64,000 nt of DNA from CAYNRG01 sp964399545 (GTDB taxonomy: Bacteria > Bacillota_I > Bacilli_A > Erysipelotrichales > Erysipelotrichaceae): contig CAYNRG010000002.1 of the NCBI GenBank assembly GCA_964399545.1, forward strand, positions 231,637 through 295,636, in the 5' to 3' direction. The position numbers and the translations under genes are program-made. Shown piece after piece: positions 1-9,730 of this stretch (positions are counted from its first letter, which is position 1; each line of letters opens with the position of its first letter). Below the pieces are notes generated by a model that was not told where the DNA came from, searched no databases, and saw only the letters and a program-made list of their open reading frames with translations.

Positions 1-25
1 TTGAAAAGATGAAATGGAAGTATAT

Positions 26-57
26 AGAGGAGGCGACATTCAAGTCCTCCTCTTTTT
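26..57 (+). terminator. Intrinsic terminator of the upstream gene
   Basis: An 8-bp perfect stem (AGAGGAGG pairing with CCTCCTCT) with a 12-nt loop is followed by a T-run. It ends transcription of a gene lying left of the window. Confidence 0.8.
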
Positions 58-176
58 ATGTAAATTGGTTTCTTTTTGATTGTTTGATAAAAAAATATTT
101 TAAAAAATGCAAAATACCCATTAATTTATATAAATAATTTTATGCGAGAAATCAGTACAATGAAAATATACCAGAA

Positions 177-190
177 TGTAAACGCTATCT
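177..190 (+). promoter_or_regulatory. cre-like CcpA operator
   Basis: TGTAAACGCTATCT matches 13 of 14 positions of the consensus TGWNANCGNTNWCA. It lies about 105 bases before the glycosidase start, where CcpA-type catabolite repression would act. The match is seen; the function is inferred, and no ccpA gene is in the window. Confidence 0.5.
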
Positions 191-294
191 AAAATTGTGA
201 GGGAAAGAAATATAGCCACTTTGGTATGACGGACATCGATTTATCGGAGAATTTGGGGTTTATCAAAAGAAAGAGGATAGGAAGAGAAGGTAGA

Positions 295-3200
295 ATGATG
301 AGAGAATTTTTAAGAAAATGTAGCGTTATTTCTTTAGCTTGTGCAATGGCGGTTTCGATGATTATTTTTGACTCACCCATTACGTTAGCAGAAGATGTTG
401 CAGTACAGAGTTTGGATGATGAGGGGTATAGTACCTTAGGTGGAGTGGTTTCATCATCTCAAAGCAATAACACAGTGGATTTACAGATATATACGGGAGA
501 AAAGATTCGGTTTACGTTTCTAGAAAATAATGTTTTTCGTATGTATATGGCACCAGAAGGAGAGGAGTTTAGAGAGTATCCAAGTGCAAATAACACAGCA
601 CATACAGCAAAAATCACAGCAAAAACGGATAGTGAATATAAGGCGGAGTATAACGTAGTTCCAACCCTTACTGAAGCCAACGGAAAATTGATTCTTGCTA
701 CAGACAAGATTAAGATTGAGATTGATGTAGCTACCTCAAAGATGAAATTGATGAAGGAAGATGGAACGGTTGTGTGGGAAGAAAGTGAACCACTTAAGTA
801 TAAAGGGGACAGCACGAAACAAACGTTAGTAACTAGTGCCAATGAGTATTTTTATGGTGGTGGAACACAAAATGGTCGCTTTTCTCACAAAGGAACCATG
901 ATTAAAATCGAAAATACGAATAACTGGGTAGATGGAGGAGTTGCTAGTCCTAGTCCATTTTATTGGTCAACGAATGGATATGGAGTGGTTCGAAATACCT
1001 TTAAAAAAGGGACTTACGATTTCGGATTTAAAAATGAAAATAGTGTGGTAACCACACATACAGAAAAAAGATTTGATGCGTATTACTTTGTAGGAGATAG
1101 TGCATCTGATTTATTTAAAGATTATTATGAATTGACAGGTAACCCAGTCGAGCTACCTGAATATGCATCTTATCTTGGGCATTTAAATTGTTATAATCGA
1201 GATTTTTGGAAAGAGGTTCCAGAAGGAACTAGAAATGCAGTGAAGATTGGAACAAAGTATTATGTAGAGAGTCAAACGGATAATGGAGGAGTAAAAGAAA
1301 CTCTTGTTGGAAGTGGAGACTTAACTGCTCAAAAAATAATTGAGGAACACAAAGACTATGATATGCCGCTAGGTTGGTTTTTACCTAATGATGGATATGG
1401 ATGTGGATATGGGCAAACACCAACTCAAGCAGGAGATATCGAAAATCTTGAAGATTTTGCAACTTTAGCAAAGTCGCAAGGGATTGAAACGGGACTATGG
1501 ACACAGTCTAATTTATGGCCAAAGGATGAGGCTAATCCTCAAAAAAATGAGAGAGATATCTATAAAGAGGTTGAAGCAGGAGTTACGTCAGTAAAAACAG
1601 ATGTAGCTTGGGTTGGAGCAGGTTACTCTATGGCGTTACATGGTGTGAGTGTTGCTTATGACGCTATTGTATCCAAATCTACTGCGAAGCCAAATATCGT
1701 TACTTTGGATGGTTGGGCAGGAACGCAACGTTATGCTGGAATTTGGACTGGGGATCAATATGGAGGAGATTGGGAATACATTCGTTTCCATATTCCGACC
1801 TATATCGGAACTTCCCTATCGGGACAACCTAATGTAGGAAGTGATATGGATGGGATTTTTGGTGGAAAAAATAAAATAGTCAATATCCGTGATTTCCAAT
1901 GGAAAGCTTTTACAACATATATGTTAGATATGGATGGATGGGGATCAAATCAGAAATCACCTTGGGCACTTGGTGAGGATGGAACCTCAATTAATCGTGC
2001 ATACTTAAAGATGAAGGCACAGTTAATGCCATATATCAATACGATTTCATATGAAGCAACAATTCAAGGTGGTTTGCCGATGATTCGTGCGATGTTTCTT
2101 GAAGAGCAAAATGAATATACTTTAGGAAAATCAACACAGTATCAATATATGTGGGGAGATCATTTCTTAGTTGCGCCAATCTATCAATCAACAGCTGCAG
2201 ATGCAGAAGGGAATGATTTGCGTAATGATATTTATATTCCAGCAACTAGTGATATTTGGATCGATTATTTGACAGGGGAACAATACCGAGGGGGACAAAT
2301 TTTAAATAACTTTGATGCACCCATTTGGAAATTACCTATTTTTGTAAAAAATGGATCAATTATACCTATGTATTCAGAAAATAATAATCCTGCACCACGA
2401 ACTGCAGAGAATCCAGATGGGTTAGACCGTTCTCAAAGAATTGTTGAATTTTATCCATATGGAGAAACATCATTTACAGCTTATGAAGATGATGGATTTA
2501 CATTAAACGGTGGAAGCATTACAACACAATATACATCAAAAGTTGAAGGAGATGTAGCAACATTATCCATTCAGCCATCGGTTGGATCCTATGCAAATAT
2601 GGTTCGTGATCGTTCGACAGAATTTATTGTTAATGTGTCGAAAGAGCCGAGTGCTGTTAAGGGAAATGTAGCTGGAAGTGATGTAACCTTTACCAAAGTT
2701 ACTTCATTATCTGAATATGAAAATGCGAGTGGAAATGTTTATTTCTATGATGAAAATCCAAGCATCTTCGTAAAGAAGTTTGCATCAGAAGGGTCAAGTT
2801 ATGAAACTACTGATCAAACAACAGCACCAAAACTTTATGTTAAATCGACAGATAAAGTGAATATTACAGCAAATGCATTTACGGTAGCTATTTCAGGGTT
2901 TGAAAACAATCAAGATTTAGGAAAAGATGAATTAAATAGCACTTTAGCAGCTCCTGCAGGATTAAGTGCACAAGATAAGACTTCATCAACCATCAAGCTT
3001 GCATGGGATGCTGTTGATACAGCAGAAACATATGATGTATTGGTAGATGGAGTGGTATATCGAAACTTTAAAGCGCCGATGTATGAACATCTTGACCTTC
3101 ATTATTCTACAGAGTATACCTATCAAGTAAGAGCGGTAAATAAAGATGGTTATTCGCAATGGAGCAGTGAATTAAAAGTGGTAACAGAAGATGATCCATA

Positions 3201-6200
3201 TCGTAATGTGCCTGCAATTGTTCCTACATGGGAGTATGGAGATACATGGGGAGCTCTTGCCAATGCCTTTGATTTCAATCCAGGAACATACTTCCACTCA
3301 AAGAATGCAGTTTCTTATGAACAATCAATGTTGTTGGATTTATCACAGTCCTATCAATTAGATAAATTCACATACCAACCACGTATGGATAACAAAGGGA
3401 ATGGAACCGTTAAACGCATGGATGTATATACAAGCGTAGATGGTGTCCACTTTACTAAAGTATGGGATGGAAGAGAAAATGCTGCGTGGACCTATAGCAG
3501 TAGTATGGAAGTCGATGACATTAAAACAATGAACTTTCCTAACGGAACAATAGGGCGTTATATTAAATTAAACGTGATTGAATCAAGCGGTGGATTCTTC
3601 TCAGCTGCAGAATTAATTCCGTATAAAGTGGATGGAACATCAGGAGTTGTAGTAGGAGATACCAATAACTCTGGTAGTATTGATGAGAATGATTTAACAT
3701 TCTTCGACAATTATACAGGACTAACTAAGGTGGATAATGATTGGGGTTATGTAAGTCCTTTAGGAAATATCGATGGTAATGATATCATTGATGCGTATGA
3801 TGTATCTTATGTTGCACGAATGTTGGGAGATAAACCAGTGGAATCAACCATTGCAGATTCTCTTAAAGGAGTGGAAGGAAAAATTCAAATTATTCCTTCT
3901 AAAACAACAATTTTATCTGGAGAAGAAGTAACTTTGGAAGTGTATGGGTTTGGGCTTGAAAATGTAAATGCATTTAGTTTAGAGCTCCCTGTAGATGACA
4001 ATTTTGATGTTGTAAATCCAGGTGCAAAGCACTTAAGTACAATCGGAATGAGAAATTTTTCAAAAATAAGAATTCACTCGGATAATACAGTGCATAACTA
4101 TACGCTATTCACTAATGTAGGGAAACAAGAATTACTAAACGGTACAGGTGTCTTAGCTAAGATTACAATCAAAGCAAAACAAGATTTTGTTTGGGATGCG
4201 ACTGCAACAAGAGCGGTGGTTGTCGGATTAGACTTAACAACAAAAGATGCGATTGTCAATGCAGATGAAAGACCGTCTGTTCCACCTTCTGAAAAACGAT
4301 TAAAACCACAAGATGGAATTGCATCTATTACATATTTTAATGAAGTCACTAATCAAGCGGTAACGGCAAGTGATATTTGGCAACCAGGGTATGCTGAAGA
4401 TAAACTGTTTGATGGTGATGAGATTACAGTTGGCGGGAATGCAGAATTTAAATGGTCTTATTCTGGCGCAACATGGGGTGATGAAGTTTATCTTCCAACG
4501 CAAATGATTTTTGAATTAGAGGATGATAAAGTAATTAAAGAAATTGTAGTTAGTGATAGAAAAAGCAGCAATGGACGTATTACAAAAATGAAAGTTGAAG
4601 CTTTCTATCGTGGAGAAGTAGTTTATGTGAAACAGTACGAAGCCTCTCAAGCAGATCCATTTGTTACGGAGATACCTGCTTCTGTTGGCCTAGTTGATAA
4701 AGTGGTTATTACTCCACAAGCTTCACTAGGAACTGCAGATTCAACACATATTACAGACCCAGAAAAGAGAACCAATAGAATGTTGACTCTTCAAGAAATT
4801 AGAATTGTTTCTGATGAAGGAGTTAATGTACAATCGATTTCAATGAGTGAAGATAACCCAACTGAAATCTATATTGGGAAAATGGCTGAAGTTTCTGCGG
4901 TAGTAAACCCAGCTGGAGCAACAGACCCATTCTATACAATTGTGAGTAGTGATGAGTCCATTGCGAAAGTAGTGAAAATTGCAACTTCATCAGATTACAA
5001 ATATATTGTTCAAGGAGTAAGTGGTGGAGTAGTTACTTTAACTGCTACAAGCATGGCTAATCCATCAATCTCTGTAACACAAGAGCTAACAGTTATTGAT
5101 AGCTTAGATCGAACAGATTTAGAAGCAGAATTAGAAAAGGCGATGAAAATAGAAGAAGTTCTATACACCGCAGAGAGTTATGCAATCGTAAAAGTTGCGA
5201 TTACTGATGGAAGAAAAGCACTTGTCAATGCAACCGCACAGTCAGATATTGATCAAGCAGTAATGAATTTAAAAGTTGCGTTAGCAGGATTGAAAGAAAA
5301 AGGTAGTGATTCAGAGAGACCGAAAAGTGAAAACTTGATTGCTCAATCAGAATTGACAGTTATCAGTGCAAGTAGTCAAGCAGGAGAGTCTCCAAAAGAA
5401 AATATTATTGATGGAAATAGTGGAACGATATGGCATTCAAACTATAATGGAAACCATCTCTTACCACAAAATGTTGTGGTTGATTTAGGAGCAAATTATT
5501 ATCTTGAACAAGTGGATTACTTAACTAGACAAGAAAGTCGCAATGGACAGATTACTAAGTATCAATTAGAAATTAGTTCAGATGGAGAAAATTTTGTTGC
5601 AATAGTCAAAGGGACTTTTGATAATGATGGTCAGACATTGATTGCGCCAGATCAAGCAAAAGAAATTAAATTTGAGCCACAAGTAGCTAGATATGTACGC
5701 TTTGTAGCGGTAGGGTCTTTAGGAGCTACACAAAATATGTATGCTGCTATCTCGGAAATAAATTTTTATGGAAAACCAGTAACGCCAATCAGTGCAGAAA
5801 GAATATATTTTGAACAAGAGAGAATGGATATGGTTTTAGGAAATATTGAACCTCTGCATGTTGTGATAGAACCAGTTAATGCTACAGATGCACTAACCTT
5901 TACATCAAGCGATGAAACAGTTGTTCTAGTCGATCATAAAGGAAAAGTGACAACAATCGGTGAGGGAACTGCAACGATTACGGTTGTGGCAAATTCTTTA
6001 ACCAGAGAGGCTTTAACTGCAACGATTGATGTCGTTGTAACCAACCCAACTATAGAAAGCTTGCAAGAGGAAATAGATTCGACTAAAGCCGTTTTAGTTA
6101 CAGAGAACGAAGCGGAAGATAAAGTAGATGAATTAAATGCATACCTTCAGGAAGCAATTGATTCAGCACAAGCTGTAGTAGAAAATCCAGAGGCTACTGA

Positions 6201-7245
6201 AGAAAATCGAGTAGAAGCATTTAGGAAATTACAAGATGGTCGTGAAATTCTTGAGTTAAAATCACCTGTTAATGCAATGAAAGGATTAGTGAATATTGAG
6301 TTAAGAACATATTCACAAGATTCACATGACGGTTACCTTGCGGCTAAGACAAAGGCGGAAGGCGTATTAGTGGCGATTATTGCTAATCGAGAGATTATTC
6401 AAGAAGTGCATTTGGCATTAACCAATGGATATAATGCTTTAGTGTTGTTAGATTCGGGAAGGTTATCAGCAATCATTGAGGAAGCTGTATTAATTGACCT
6501 TAATCAGTACATTGATGGAGCTGAAAAAAATGAATTCAAGACAGCTTTAGAAGGGGCCCAAGCAAAGATGTCGAGTGCGGTCAATAATTCTGAGTATGAT
6601 GGTGCATTTAACAACTTAGAAACAGCAATGACAAAATTAGCGGTATTGAAACGTGCTTCTACAAATCAAATCAAAGAATTAGAAGCTGGAGTTGCAGCAA
6701 TGAAGCAAGCTGTAAATAAAAACAAATACAGTACTGCGAATAAAAAAATTATCAACAATATGATTGAGCGTGTTGAGACAGAATTAGCTAGTCAAAATCT
6801 AACCCAATTGGAAGCTGAACAAGTCATCAGAGAACTAAATGATGTGTTAGATACCACAGTCAAAGATGTGATTAAAAATCCTGATCGGCCAAGTGGTGGT
6901 GGGAATGTTGTTGTGCCAACTCCATCTCCAACACCAACACCAGAACAGGAAGTGAATGGAAATCAATCAAGTAGCAATAAAAAAGTGATTGTTACTAGTA
7001 AGACTAAAGAAGAACCAGAGGATGAAGAGGAAGAAACTTTAGAAGAAATTGAGGATGAAACTGAGGAGACAGTTGAACCTGAACCTGTCGAAGAAAAAGA
7101 AGTTGCAGAAGATTCTGAAACAATTGAAGAAAAAGAACCTGCAAAGACATCCGGAATTGGATTGCCTGTAATCATCTTGATTGGAGCAGCGGTATTAGTT
7201 GTAGGAGGAGTTCTAGGTAAGCTGCTATTAACCGCAAAGAAGTAA
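295..7245 (+). CDS. Giant multidomain GH31 family cell-surface glycosidase
   Basis: Secreted alpha-glycosidase of about 2,316 aa. An in-frame ATG at 226 exists, but 295 (or 298) follows an AGAAGG site and directly begins a signal peptide (basic start, hydrophobic core, cleavage near LA-ED). The GH31 module covers about residues 30-850. The likely nucleophile is D436 in KTDVAWVGAGYS and the likely acid/base is D487 in WTGDQYGGDW. This form of the nucleophile motif recalls GH31 alpha-N-acetylgalactosaminidases more than starch-type alpha-glucosidases, so host glycans are a possible substrate (inference). Then follow FN3 (~885-965), a CBM32/F5-8C domain (~970-1115), a dockerin-like pair of calcium loops (~1117-1178), a cohesin-like domain (~1188-1320), another F5/8C-like region, BIG2 (~1510-1600), FIVAR, F5/8C (~1677-1830), BIG2, helical FIVAR-type repeats, a Pro-Thr and acidic linker, and a C-terminal TM helix with a Lys tail. 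No LPXTG motif is seen. Confidence 0.88.
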   Translation: MMREFLRKCSVISLACAMAVSMIIFDSPITLAEDVAVQSLDDEGYSTLGGVVSSSQSNNTVDLQIYTGEKIRFTFLENNVFRMYMAPEGEEFREYPSANNTAHTAKITAKTDSEYKAEYNVVPTLTEANGKLILATDKIKIEIDVATSKMKLMKEDGTVVWEESEPLKYKGDSTKQTLVTSANEYFYGGGTQNGRFSHKGTMIKIENTNNWVDGGVASPSPFYWSTNGYGVVRNTFKKGTYDFGFKNENSVVTTHTEKRFDAYYFVGDSASDLFKDYYELTGNPVELPEYASYLGHLNCYNRDFWKEVPEGTRNAVKIGTKYYVESQTDNGGVKETLVGSGDLTAQKIIEEHKDYDMPLGWFLPNDGYGCGYGQTPTQAGDIENLEDFATLAKSQGIETGLWTQSNLWPKDEANPQKNERDIYKEVEAGVTSVKTDVAWVGAGYSMALHGVSVAYDAIVSKSTAKPNIVTLDGWAGTQRYAGIWTGDQYGGDWEYIRFHIPTYIGTSLSGQPNVGSDMDGIFGGKNKIVNIRDFQWKAFTTYMLDMDGWGSNQKSPWALGEDGTSINRAYLKMKAQLMPYINTISYEATIQGGLPMIRAMFLEEQNEYTLGKSTQYQYMWGDHFLVAPIYQSTAADAEGNDLRNDIYIPATSDIWIDYLTGEQYRGGQILNNFDAPIWKLPIFVKNGSIIPMYSENNNPAPRTAENPDGLDRSQRIVEFYPYGETSFTAYEDDGFTLNGGSITTQYTSKVEGDVATLSIQPSVGSYANMVRDRSTEFIVNVSKEPSAVKGNVAGSDVTFTKVTSLSEYENASGNVYFYDENPSIFVKKFASEGSSYETTDQTTAPKLYVKSTDKVNITANAFTVAISGFENNQDLGKDELNSTLAAPAGLSAQDKTSSTIKLAWDAVDTAETYDVLVDGVVYRNFKAPMYEHLDLHYSTEYTYQVRAVNKDGYSQWSSELKVVTEDDPYRNVPAIVPTWEYGDTWGALANAFDFNPGTYFHSKNAVSYEQSMLLDLSQSYQLDKFTYQPRMDNKGNGTVKRMDVYTSVDGVHFTKVWDGRENAAWTYSSSMEVDDIKTMNFPNGTIGRYIKLNVIESSGGFFSAAELIPYKVDGTSGVVVGDTNNSGSIDENDLTFFDNYTGLTKVDNDWGYVSPLGNIDGNDIIDAYDVSYVARMLGDKPVESTIADSLKGVEGKIQIIPSKTTILSGEEVTLEVYGFGLENVNAFSLELPVDDNFDVVNPGAKHLSTIGMRNFSKIRIHSDNTVHNYTLFTNVGKQELLNGTGVLAKITIKAKQDFVWDATATRAVVVGLDLTTKDAIVNADERPSVPPSEKRLKPQDGIASITYFNEVTNQAVTASDIWQPGYAEDKLFDGDEITVGGNAEFKWSYSGATWGDEVYLPTQMIFELEDDKVIKEIVVSDRKSSNGRITKMKVEAFYRGEVVYVKQYEASQADPFVTEIPASVGLVDKVVITPQASLGTADSTHITDPEKRTNRMLTLQEIRIVSDEGVNVQSISMSEDNPTEIYIGKMAEVSAVVNPAGATDPFYTIVSSDESIAKVVKIATSSDYKYIVQGVSGGVVTLTATSMANPSISVTQELTVIDSLDRTDLEAELEKAMKIEEVLYTAESYAIVKVAITDGRKALVNATAQSDIDQAVMNLKVALAGLKEKGSDSERPKSENLIAQSELTVISASSQAGESPKENIIDGNSGTIWHSNYNGNHLLPQNVVVDLGANYYLEQVDYLTRQESRNGQITKYQLEISSDGENFVAIVKGTFDNDGQTLIAPDQAKEIKFEPQVARYVRFVAVGSLGATQNMYAAISEINFYGKPVTPISAERIYFEQERMDMVLGNIEPLHVVIEPVNATDALTFTSSDETVVLVDHKGKVTTIGEGTATITVVANSLTREALTATIDVVVTNPTIESLQEEIDSTKAVLVTENEAEDKVDELNAYLQEAIDSAQAVVENPEATEENRVEAFRKLQDGREILELKSPVNAMKGLVNIELRTYSQDSHDGYLAAKTKAEGVLVAIIANREIIQEVHLALTNGYNALVLLDSGRLSAIIEEAVLIDLNQYIDGAEKNEFKTALEGAQAKMSSAVNNSEYDGAFNNLETAMTKLAVLKRASTNQIKELEAGVAAMKQAVNKNKYSTANKKIINNMIERVETELASQNLTQLEAEQVIRELNDVLDTTVKDVIKNPDRPSGGGNVVVPTPSPTPTPEQEVNGNQSSSNKKVIVTSKTKEEPEDEEEETLEEIEDETEETVEPEPVEEKEVAEDSETIEEKEPAKTSGIGLPVIILIGAAVLVVGGVLGKLLLTAKK

Positions 7246-7253
7246 AAAAAATA

Positions 7254-7292
7254 AAGGGAAAGGTTGAGTAAAATTCATCCTTTTTCTTTTTA
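7254..7292 (+). terminator. Intrinsic terminator after the GH31 gene
   Basis: An imperfect stem (GGGAAAGGTTGA against TCATCCTTTTTC) is followed by a T-rich tract just after the stop codon. Confidence 0.55.
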
Positions 7293-7345
7293 TTATTTCA
7301 GCATAGAGAGTAGAGTGAAAAGGGACAACAGACCATTTAAAAATA

Positions 7346-7354
7346 TGATATAAT
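7346..7354 (+). promoter_or_regulatory. Extended -10 promoter of rnmV
   Basis: TGATATAAT is a TG-extended perfect -10 with no clear -35. Transcription should start near 7361, which puts the ATG at 7359 at or before the transcript start and supports ATG 7371 as the rnmV start. Confidence 0.65.
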
Positions 7355-7370
7355 AAGCATGGTGAATAAA

Positions 7371-7916
7371 ATGAAAATTAGAGAAGTAATTGTTGTTGAG
7401 GGAAAAAATGATACGAATACACTGAAAAGTTATTTTCAATGTGATACGATAGAGACACATGGATCTGCGATAGGTGAAGATGTGATAGCTTTAATTAAAA
7501 AAGCAAAAGCAACAAGAGGCGTTATTATTTTTACAGATCCAGATGCACCAGGCGAAAAAATTCGCTGTACTATTAACCAACAAGTGAATGGATGTAAGAA
7601 TGCTTTTATCCCCAAAGAAGTTGCGAAAACAGAGAAAAAAGTTGGAATTGAGCATGCATCTAAAGAAGAGATAGAAAAGGCATTATCGGGGTGTATGACC
7701 TATGATAAAGATGTAAATCAGGTAATTACACTTCAAGATTTAGTTGATTTAAAGTTGACTGGATTTCCTGAAAGTCAAACCTTACGAAGTCAAGCAGGAA
7801 AAAAACTACAAATAGGGCATTGCAATGCAAAAACATTCTGTGCACGGTGTAATATGTTAAAGATTACCAGAGAAGAGTTAGAGAGAGTGGTTGTTTATGA
7901 AAAAGCCAATTGCTAG
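7371..7916 (+). CDS. rnmV: Ribonuclease M5
   Basis: Matures the 5S rRNA precursor by a double cut near the mature ends. The 181-residue product is mostly one TOPRIM domain: VVEGKND with the catalytic Glu near the N terminus, then FTDPDAPGEKIR carrying the DxD-type metal site. The start MKIREVIVVEG fits the family. The in-frame ATG at 7359 lies only 5 bases after a perfect -10 box, while ATG 7371 has GGTGA about 6 bases upstream. The gene overlaps rsmA by 20 bases, and rnmV-rsmA-ispE is a common Bacillota neighbourhood. Confidence 0.93.
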   Translation: MKIREVIVVEGKNDTNTLKSYFQCDTIETHGSAIGEDVIALIKKAKATRGVIIFTDPDAPGEKIRCTINQQVNGCKNAFIPKEVAKTEKKVGIEHASKEEIEKALSGCMTYDKDVNQVITLQDLVDLKLTGFPESQTLRSQAGKKLQIGHCNAKTFCARCNMLKITREELERVVVYEKANC

Positions 7917-8757
7917 TGTTTCAAGAACGAAAGAAATTTTAGATCAATTTAACTTGTCTGCAAAAAAAGGGTATGGGCAAAACTTTATTATTGAGCCCAA
8001 TATCGTTGAACGAATTGCAGGATTTTCACAATGTGAAAATGCCTGTGTGATTGAAATTGGTCCAGGAATTGGAGCATTGACCCAACAGCTTGCCTTACGA
8101 GCTGAGAAAGTCCTTGCTTTTGAAATTGATGATCGATTAATTGAGGTATTATCTTGTACCTTGAAAGATTATCCTAATGTTGAAGTTGTGCATCAAGATT
8201 TTTTAAAGTTGGATTTTGAAAAGAGGGTTCAAGAATTAAAAGAAAAGTATGCTAAGGTGGTCTTATGTGCGAATCTTCCTTACTATATTACAACACCCAT
8301 CTTGTTTAAGATCTTTGAATCTTCGTGCCCTGTTGATGCTATATGTGTGATGGTTCAAAAAGAGGTAGGAGATCGATTCTGTGCGAAACCTTCTACAAAA
8401 GACTATAATGCACTTAGTGTAATTGGACAATATCTCTATGAGATAAAAACTGTAATGAAAATTCCTAAAACAATTTTTAATCCTAAACCGAAGGTAGATT
8501 CTTCAGTAGTTCGTTTTATTCCGAAACAAGAGGTAAGATATAATCAAGAAAGAGAGTTTTTTGATTTTGTAAAAGCATGTTTTAAGCAAAGAAGAAAAAC
8601 ACTGTATAATAATTTAAGAGAGTATTATTTGGATAAAGAGAAGGCACAAGCTATTTTAGAAGCTGCTAATTTATCACTAAATGTTCGAGCTGAAGCCTTG
8701 GAAGTCGAAGAATTTAAAAGACTGTATTTATTAGGAGGCAAGCACGATGAAAGATAG
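7897..8757 (+). CDS. rsmA: 16S rRNA (adenine1518/1519-N6)-dimethyltransferase (KsgA)
   Basis: Dimethylates two adjacent adenosines in helix 45 of 16S rRNA using SAM, late in small-subunit assembly. Visible motifs are KKGYGQNF near the N terminus, the SAM-binding loop VIEIGPGIGALT (residues ~43-54) and the catalytic NLPYYITTP (~120-128). At 286 aa the length is normal. A TTG lies at 7891, but ATG 7897 has the better distance to GAGAGTGG and gives the usual MKKP-type start. It overlaps both rnmV (20 bases) and ispE (11 bases), so the three genes are probably translationally coupled. Confidence 0.94.
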   Translation: MKKPIASVSRTKEILDQFNLSAKKGYGQNFIIEPNIVERIAGFSQCENACVIEIGPGIGALTQQLALRAEKVLAFEIDDRLIEVLSCTLKDYPNVEVVHQDFLKLDFEKRVQELKEKYAKVVLCANLPYYITTPILFKIFESSCPVDAICVMVQKEVGDRFCAKPSTKDYNALSVIGQYLYEIKTVMKIPKTIFNPKPKVDSSVVRFIPKQEVRYNQEREFFDFVKACFKQRRKTLYNNLREYYLDKEKAQAILEAANLSLNVRAEALEVEEFKRLYLLGGKHDER

Positions 8758-9595
8758 AGCCTATGCCAAAATTAATCTATGCTTAAATGTTGTTGGTAAA
8801 AGGGAAGATGGTTACCATGAATTAGAGATGATTATGGTTCCGGTTGATTTCTTCGATTGGGTTAGTATAGAGATAGCAGAAGAAATGTCTTTTGAAAGTA
8901 ATGCGCAATACTTACCAACGACAGAAAAGAATACCGTGATCAAAGCGATTGAAGTTCTTCGACAGGAATATGGATTTCAAGAAAATTTTAAAGTTGAGGT
9001 TAGAAAACATATTCCCACTCAAGCAGGATTGGCTGGAGGTAGTGCTGATGCAGCTGCAACAATTCGGATTTTAAAAAAAATGTTGCAGCTAGATATGAGT
9101 AATAAAAAAATGATAGAATTAGCTAAGAAAGTAGGAGCTGATGTGCCGTTTTGTTGTTTCAATAAACCAGCGTATGTTTCAGGTATTGGGGAAGAAATGG
9201 ACCACTTTAAGATAAACTCAGATTGGGAAGTGCTATTAGTTAAACCCTATCGTGGAGTGTCAACACCAAAAGCTTTTAAAATACTGAATCTTCAAGAGGC
9301 CTCTCATCCAGATTGTGAAAAAGTAAAAGAAGCATTGATTAAGGGAGATAGGCAAGGGGTTGTGGATAATTTAGGAAATACACTAGAACAAGCAGCTTTT
9401 CAATTAGTTCCTGCAATTAAGCAGATTAAAGAAGAACTGCTAGAGTTAGGGATGGATGGAGTTTTGATGTCTGGTAGTGGTTCGACAGTTTTTGCTTTGA
9501 GTAACAATAAAGTTTTACTAGAAACTGCCACAAGGGAAATGAAACGGAAAAAATGTTTTGTAAGAAGAACTAAAATTCTTTCTACAAAGAGATAG
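8747..9595 (+). CDS. ispE: 4-diphosphocytidyl-2-C-methyl-D-erythritol kinase
   Basis: Phosphorylates CDP-ME in the MEP (non-mevalonate) isoprenoid pathway. GHMP kinase features are AYAKINLCLNV at the start, the ATP-binding PTQAGLAGGSADAAA at about residues 91-105, and the C-terminal MSGSGSTVFAL loop. The 282-residue length fits the family. An AGGAGG site 8 bases before the ATG lies inside rsmA, and an intrinsic terminator follows, so this is the last gene of the rnmV-rsmA-ispE operon. It shows the organism makes isoprenoids by the MEP route. Confidence 0.94.
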   Translation: MKDRAYAKINLCLNVVGKREDGYHELEMIMVPVDFFDWVSIEIAEEMSFESNAQYLPTTEKNTVIKAIEVLRQEYGFQENFKVEVRKHIPTQAGLAGGSADAAATIRILKKMLQLDMSNKKMIELAKKVGADVPFCCFNKPAYVSGIGEEMDHFKINSDWEVLLVKPYRGVSTPKAFKILNLQEASHPDCEKVKEALIKGDRQGVVDNLGNTLEQAAFQLVPAIKQIKEELLELGMDGVLMSGSGSTVFALSNNKVLLETATREMKRKKCFVRRTKILSTKR

Positions 9596-9600
9596 GTTAA

Positions 9601-9622
9601 AGGGGTTAAAAACCTCTTTTTT
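9601..9622 (+). terminator. Intrinsic terminator after ispE
   Basis: A 7-bp stem (AGGGGTT/AACCTCT, one G-U pair) with a 3-nt loop is followed by six Ts. Confidence 0.8.
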
Positions 9623-9699
9623 ATTGGGCAAATAGCAAGAGAATTAAAAAAAGTTAGCGTTAGGTAATTACTTTACTAGAAATCTTTGTGAAATTCGAT

Positions 9700-9705
9700 T
9701 ATAAT
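9700..9705 (+). promoter_or_regulatory. -10 box of the pflB promoter
   Basis: A perfect TATAAT lies 25 bases before the pflB start and upstream of an AAAGGAGG ribosome binding site. No convincing -35 is visible at normal spacing. Confidence 0.5.
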
Positions 9706-9730
9706 AAAAAATATCAAAGGAGGAAAAGCC

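Noticed and set aside
226..294. Upstream start for the GH31 gene
   Set aside because: It would add 23 polar and basic residues before the signal peptide; the start at 295 has a better site and directly begins the signal.
4098..4349. Antisense frames inside the GH31 gene and other long genes
   Set aside because: They lack ribosome binding sites and mirror the codon pattern of the sense genes.
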